Below, piece after piece: positions 5,164-6,943 of a DNA stretch of 6,943 nucleotides. Origin of the DNA: an uncultured Clostridium sp. (GTDB lineage Bacteria; Bacillota; Clostridia; TANB77; CAG-508); contig USOV01000043.1 in NCBI GenBank assembly GCA_900556455.1, positions 1 to 6,943 of the forward strand. The letters are read 5' to 3'. The notes beneath the pieces were generated by a model. It had not been told where the DNA came from. It saw nothing but the letters and a program-made list of their open reading frames with translations, and made no database searches. The stretch's first letter is position 1. Each line of letters starts with the position of its first letter. The translations under genes were made by a program, and so were the position numbers.

Positions 5164-5989
5164 ATTTGATAAAATATTGATATATCTCATTTTTATTTTT
5201 ATTTTTATCTTTTGCAATTTTTTTAATTATTTCCTTTTTTTCTAAGCCCTGTTTTTCATAATATTTATAATGTTCTTCTAAACTTAAATTTAGTAAAAAA
5301 TCTTTTTCTTCACTATTTTCATTTGATTTTTCTACAATAATAACAAATTCCCCTTTAGGTTCTGTATATTTTTCTAATACTTGTGAAATTGTTCCTCTTA
5401 TAAATTCCTCATGTATTTTAGTTATTTCTCTAGCTAAAACTATATTTCTATCTCCTAAAATTTCTTTTATATTTTCTAAAGTATTTATCAATTTATGTGG
5501 TGCTTCATAAAAAATTAGTGTACTATTTATTTTTTTTATTTTTTCTAATTTTTCTTTTTTTTCTTTTTTATTTACTGGTAAAAAACCTACAAAATGAAAT
5601 TCTGTTGTGTCAAGTCCTGAAGAAATAATAGCATTAATTGCCGCACATGCTCCAGGTATTGGGACTATTTCTATATTGTTTTTTATTGCACATTTAACAA
5701 TTTCTGCTCCGTGGATCCGAAATTCCGTGGTGTTCCTGCATCAGAAACAAGTGCAATATTTTGTCCGCTCTTTTAATTTTTCTATTAAAATATCTGATTT
5801 TGTTTTTTCTATTTGTTTATAATAACTAATTAATGTTTTTTTTATTTCAAAATGATTTAATAAATTTAATGTGTGTCTTGTATCCTCAGCAGCAATTAAA
5901 TCTACTTCTTTTAATGTTTTTATTGCTCTTAATGTAATATCTTCTAAATTTCCAATTGGTGTTGCAACTAAATATAATTTTCCATTCAT
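5162..5989 (-). CDS. rsmI: 16S rRNA (cytidine1402-2'-O)-methyltransferase, three CGGA +1 sites
   Basis: RsmI methylates the ribose of C1402 in the 16S rRNA decoding centre using SAM. From ATG 5989-5987 the protein begins YLVATPIGNLEDIT, then AAEDTRHT, both typical. In the zero frame it fails after KLKE (74 residues) and stops at TGA 5743-5741. Skipping one C at each of 5767, 5727 and 5711 restores GQNIALVSDAGTPGISDPG, the most conserved part of the family. The three skips add up to three bases, so the downstream half (PGACAAINA, FYEAPHK, LAREITKIHEEF, GEFVIIVE) is in the same frame as the start. The total is 274 residues to TAA 5164-5162, slightly shorter than the 286-292 of E. coli and Bacillus. 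GAGGAG overlapping the trmN6 stop supports the start and coupling. Confidence 0.93.
5708..5711 (-). other. CGGA +1 site 3 in rsmI
   Basis: Four codons after site 2, CCA CGGA GCA stands where the DPGAE motif needs CCA GGA GCA. The extra C pairs with G5711. A TCGGAT between sites 2 and 3 is not a site: there GGA is out of frame and normal reading (TCG GAT, S-D) gives the conserved residues. Confidence 0.85.
5724..5727 (-). other. CGGA +1 site 2 in rsmI
   Basis: Twelve codons after the first site, CCA CGGA ATT stands where the TPGIS motif needs CCA GGA ATT. The extra C pairs with G5727. Confidence 0.85.
5764..5767 (-). other. CGGA +1 site 1 in rsmI
   Basis: On the minus strand the zero frame reads GAG CGG ACA AAA. 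The family needs GAG GGA CAA AAT (E-G-Q-N). The extra C pairs with G5767. Without a shift, a TGA follows within nine codons. Confidence 0.85.
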
Positions 5990-5999
5990 AATAATCTCC

Positions 6000-6743
6000 T
6001 CATTTTTTATTATAAATTTCTAAAACCTCATCTGTATATTCTCCATTATCTTTATATATAATCAAAGGTTTTTCTATTTTTAAAAATTTTCTTGAATTTT
6101 TTACAGCTTTAATTAAAATTAAATTTGCCTCTTTTCCAGCTTTGGGATAAATAAATCTAATAATTTTGGGTTCTATTTTATATTTTCTTAAAAGTTCACA
6201 AATATCAACTATTCTTTCTGGTCTATGCACCATATATAATGTTCCTTTATCCTTTAACATATTTTTACTTGCCAAAATAATATTTTCTAAATTACATTTT
6301 ATTTCATGTCTTGCAATTATTTTTCCTTCATATTCATTTTTTAAGCCCGTATTATCTGCTTTATATGGTGGATTTGTTACAACTGCATCAAAACTTCCTT
6401 TTTCAAATAAATTATTTAAATTTTTTATATCCTCATTTATTATTTGTATTCTATTTTCTAAATTATTTAATTTAACACTTCTGTTTGCCATTTCTGCCAT
6501 TTTTTCTTGTATTTCTATTCCAATTATTTTTGTGTTTACTGTTTTTCCAGATAATAAAATTGGCAAAATTCCTGTTCCTGTTCCTAAATCAATTATTTTA
6601 GAATTTTGTTTTATATCTTTTGCAAAATCAGATAATAATACTGCATCCATTCCAAAACAAAATTCTTTTTCATTTTGTATTATTTTTAAATTGTTAAATT
6701 CTAAATCATCTATTCTCTCATTTTCTTTTAATTTAATATTCAT
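6000..6743 (-). CDS. trmN6: tRNA1(Val) adenine37-N6 methyltransferase (TrmN6/YabB family)
   Basis: The product is a 247-residue class I SAM-dependent methyltransferase. Motif I is IDLGTGTG (51-58), the acidic end of strand 2 is GIEIQ (75-79), and the catalytic N6-adenine motif is NPPY (124-127). The N-terminal CFGMDAVLLSDFA and the late segment VHRPERIVDICELL are typical of YabB/TrmN6 proteins. E. coli TrmN6 methylates A37 of tRNA1(Val); the substrate here is inferred from family membership. GGAG precedes the ATG at 6743 by seven bases. The stop TGA (6002-6000) is ten bases upstream of the rsmI start and overlaps its ribosome binding site, so the pair is an operon. The GIY-YIG gene yazA, found between the two in Bacillus, is missing. 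The frame is intact and has no CGG codon. Confidence 0.88.
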   Translation of the reverse strand: MNIKLKENERIDDLEFNNLKIIQNEKEFCFGMDAVLLSDFAKDIKQNSKIIDLGTGTGILPILLSGKTVNTKIIGIEIQEKMAEMANRSVKLNNLENRIQIINEDIKNLNNLFEKGSFDAVVTNPPYKADNTGLKNEYEGKIIARHEIKCNLENIILASKNMLKDKGTLYMVHRPERIVDICELLRKYKIEPKIIRFIYPKAGKEANLILIKAVKNSRKFLKIEKPLIIYKDNGEYTDEVLEIYNKK

Positions 6744-6777
6744 AATATCTCCGTACCAGATTTTTTATTCTTTGAAT

Positions 6778-6806
6778 ATTATATAATATATTTGATAGAA
6801 TTTAAA
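6778..6806 (-). promoter_or_regulatory. Possible promoter of trmN6-rsmI
   Basis: On the minus strand a perfect -10 TATAAT (6783-6778) is preceded after 17 bases by a poor -35, TTTAAA (6806-6801). Spacing and distance to the trmN6 ribosome binding site fit, but A/T-rich DNA makes chance matches common. Confidence 0.35.
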
Positions 6807-6834
6807 GAAAAATAAGTAATAAATTGTAATTTGT

Positions 6835-6943
6835 CGAACTCTAAAACGTCCGCCCAATCTCGTCGGGGATTATATATTTTATTATTTCGCTGCCCCATCC
6901 TAGAAACTGTTATTCGCAAAGCTCATACAGTTTCTACGGCGGT
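6835..6943. other. Structured, more GC-rich segment of unknown nature at the right edge
   Basis: The composition rises sharply from the A/T-only leader next to it. TAGAAACTGT (6901-6910) pairs perfectly with ACAGTTTCTA (6927-6936) around 16 bases. GGGG near 6864 can pair with CCCC near 6895, and CGTCCGCC (6846-6853) and CGGCGG (near 6937) flank the whole. No frame on either strand crosses the segment convincingly. It could be a dispersed repeat, part of a structured RNA, or the end of a degraded gene. It is cut by the window edge. Confidence 0.4.

Noticed and set aside
5162..5491. Separate small gene starting at the TTG at 5491
   Set aside because: It is the C-terminal part of rsmI; reading upstream in the same frame gives FYEAPHK and the rest of the family sequence, and there is no ribosome binding site at the TTG.
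2249..5767. Treating murA, spmB and rsmI as ordinary pseudogenes
   Set aside because: Sequence after each interruption is fully conserved, with no second type of lesion, and all five lesions are the same insertion before GGA. Random decay would give mixed indels and stops.
2249..5767. Classical slippery +1 shift with the P-site tRNA re-pairing
   Set aside because: The codons before the sites (ACT, TCT, GAG, CCA) would have to re-pair with CTC, CTC, AGC and CAC, which their tRNAs would match poorly. Skipping the C or reading four bases in the A site fits better.
5607..5822. Plus-strand open frame across rsmI
   Set aside because: It is the reverse-strand shadow of the rsmI core; it has no ribosome binding site and its protein has no sensible composition.
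6166..6786. 206-codon plus-strand open frame opposite trmN6
   Set aside because: It is long only because the minus-strand gene is A/T-rich and lacks the reverse stops; trmN6 carries clear methyltransferase motifs.
6780..6897. Minus-strand frame starting MGQRNNKIYNPRRDWADV upstream of trmN6
   Set aside because: About 40 codons with no ribosome binding site I can defend, and it overlaps the hairpin segment. I cannot tell a small gene or degraded gene end from a repeat.

Overview
The window is very AT-rich DNA from an endospore-forming, low-GC Gram-positive bacterium, most probably one of the Clostridia. The evidence is sporulation genes (spoIIR, spmA, spmB), strong AGGAGG-type ribosome binding sites, A/T-ending codons, AGA as the main arginine codon, and the conserved abrB / rsmI / trmN6 neighbourhood known from Bacillus and Clostridium. 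The exact lineage cannot be read from the sequence.

Layout: (1) 1-200, minus: the 5' part of an unrecognised gene leaving the left edge. It has a near-consensus promoter whose -10 element lies inside a 15-bp palindrome. (2) 402-3163, plus: spoIIR, murA and walJ/yycJ, closed by a strong terminator at 3164-3198. A probable murA promoter sits in the last codons of spoIIR. (3) 3199-3600: non-coding, with a palindromic repeat element and a near-perfect promoter pointing left towards no protein gene. (4) 3601-4710, minus: spmA-spmB. (5) 4885-5136, plus: an AbrB-type regulator with a zinc-ribbon tail, on its own strong promoter. (6) 5162-6743, minus: trmN6-rsmI, converging on abrB and sharing a two-way terminator with it. 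(7) 6744-6943: trmN6 leader and a structured, more GC-rich segment of unknown nature.

The main discovery is that three conserved genes (murA, spmB, rsmI) are each broken in the zero frame, and always in the same way. One C is inserted directly before an in-frame GGA glycine codon, giving the four-base word CGGA. There are five such sites: one in murA (plus strand), one in spmB (minus) and three within 60 bases in rsmI (minus). If each CGGA is read as one glycine (equivalently, the C is skipped), all three proteins are restored to full family length with every conserved motif: 419, 175 and 274 residues. I found no in-frame CGG codon in the window other than these five. This argues for a translational device, either four-base decoding by an unusual glycine tRNA or +1 shifting at an unassigned or tRNA-starved CGG codon. 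Scattered mutations or ordinary sequencing errors fit less well, but cannot be excluded without data.

Functionally the window combines mother-cell/forespore signalling (SpoIIR), peptidoglycan precursor synthesis (MurA), a WalJ-type metallo-beta-lactamase-fold protein, spore core dehydration (SpmA, SpmB), a transition-state type regulator (AbrB family) and two RNA methyltransferases (RsmI on 16S rRNA, TrmN6 on tRNA).
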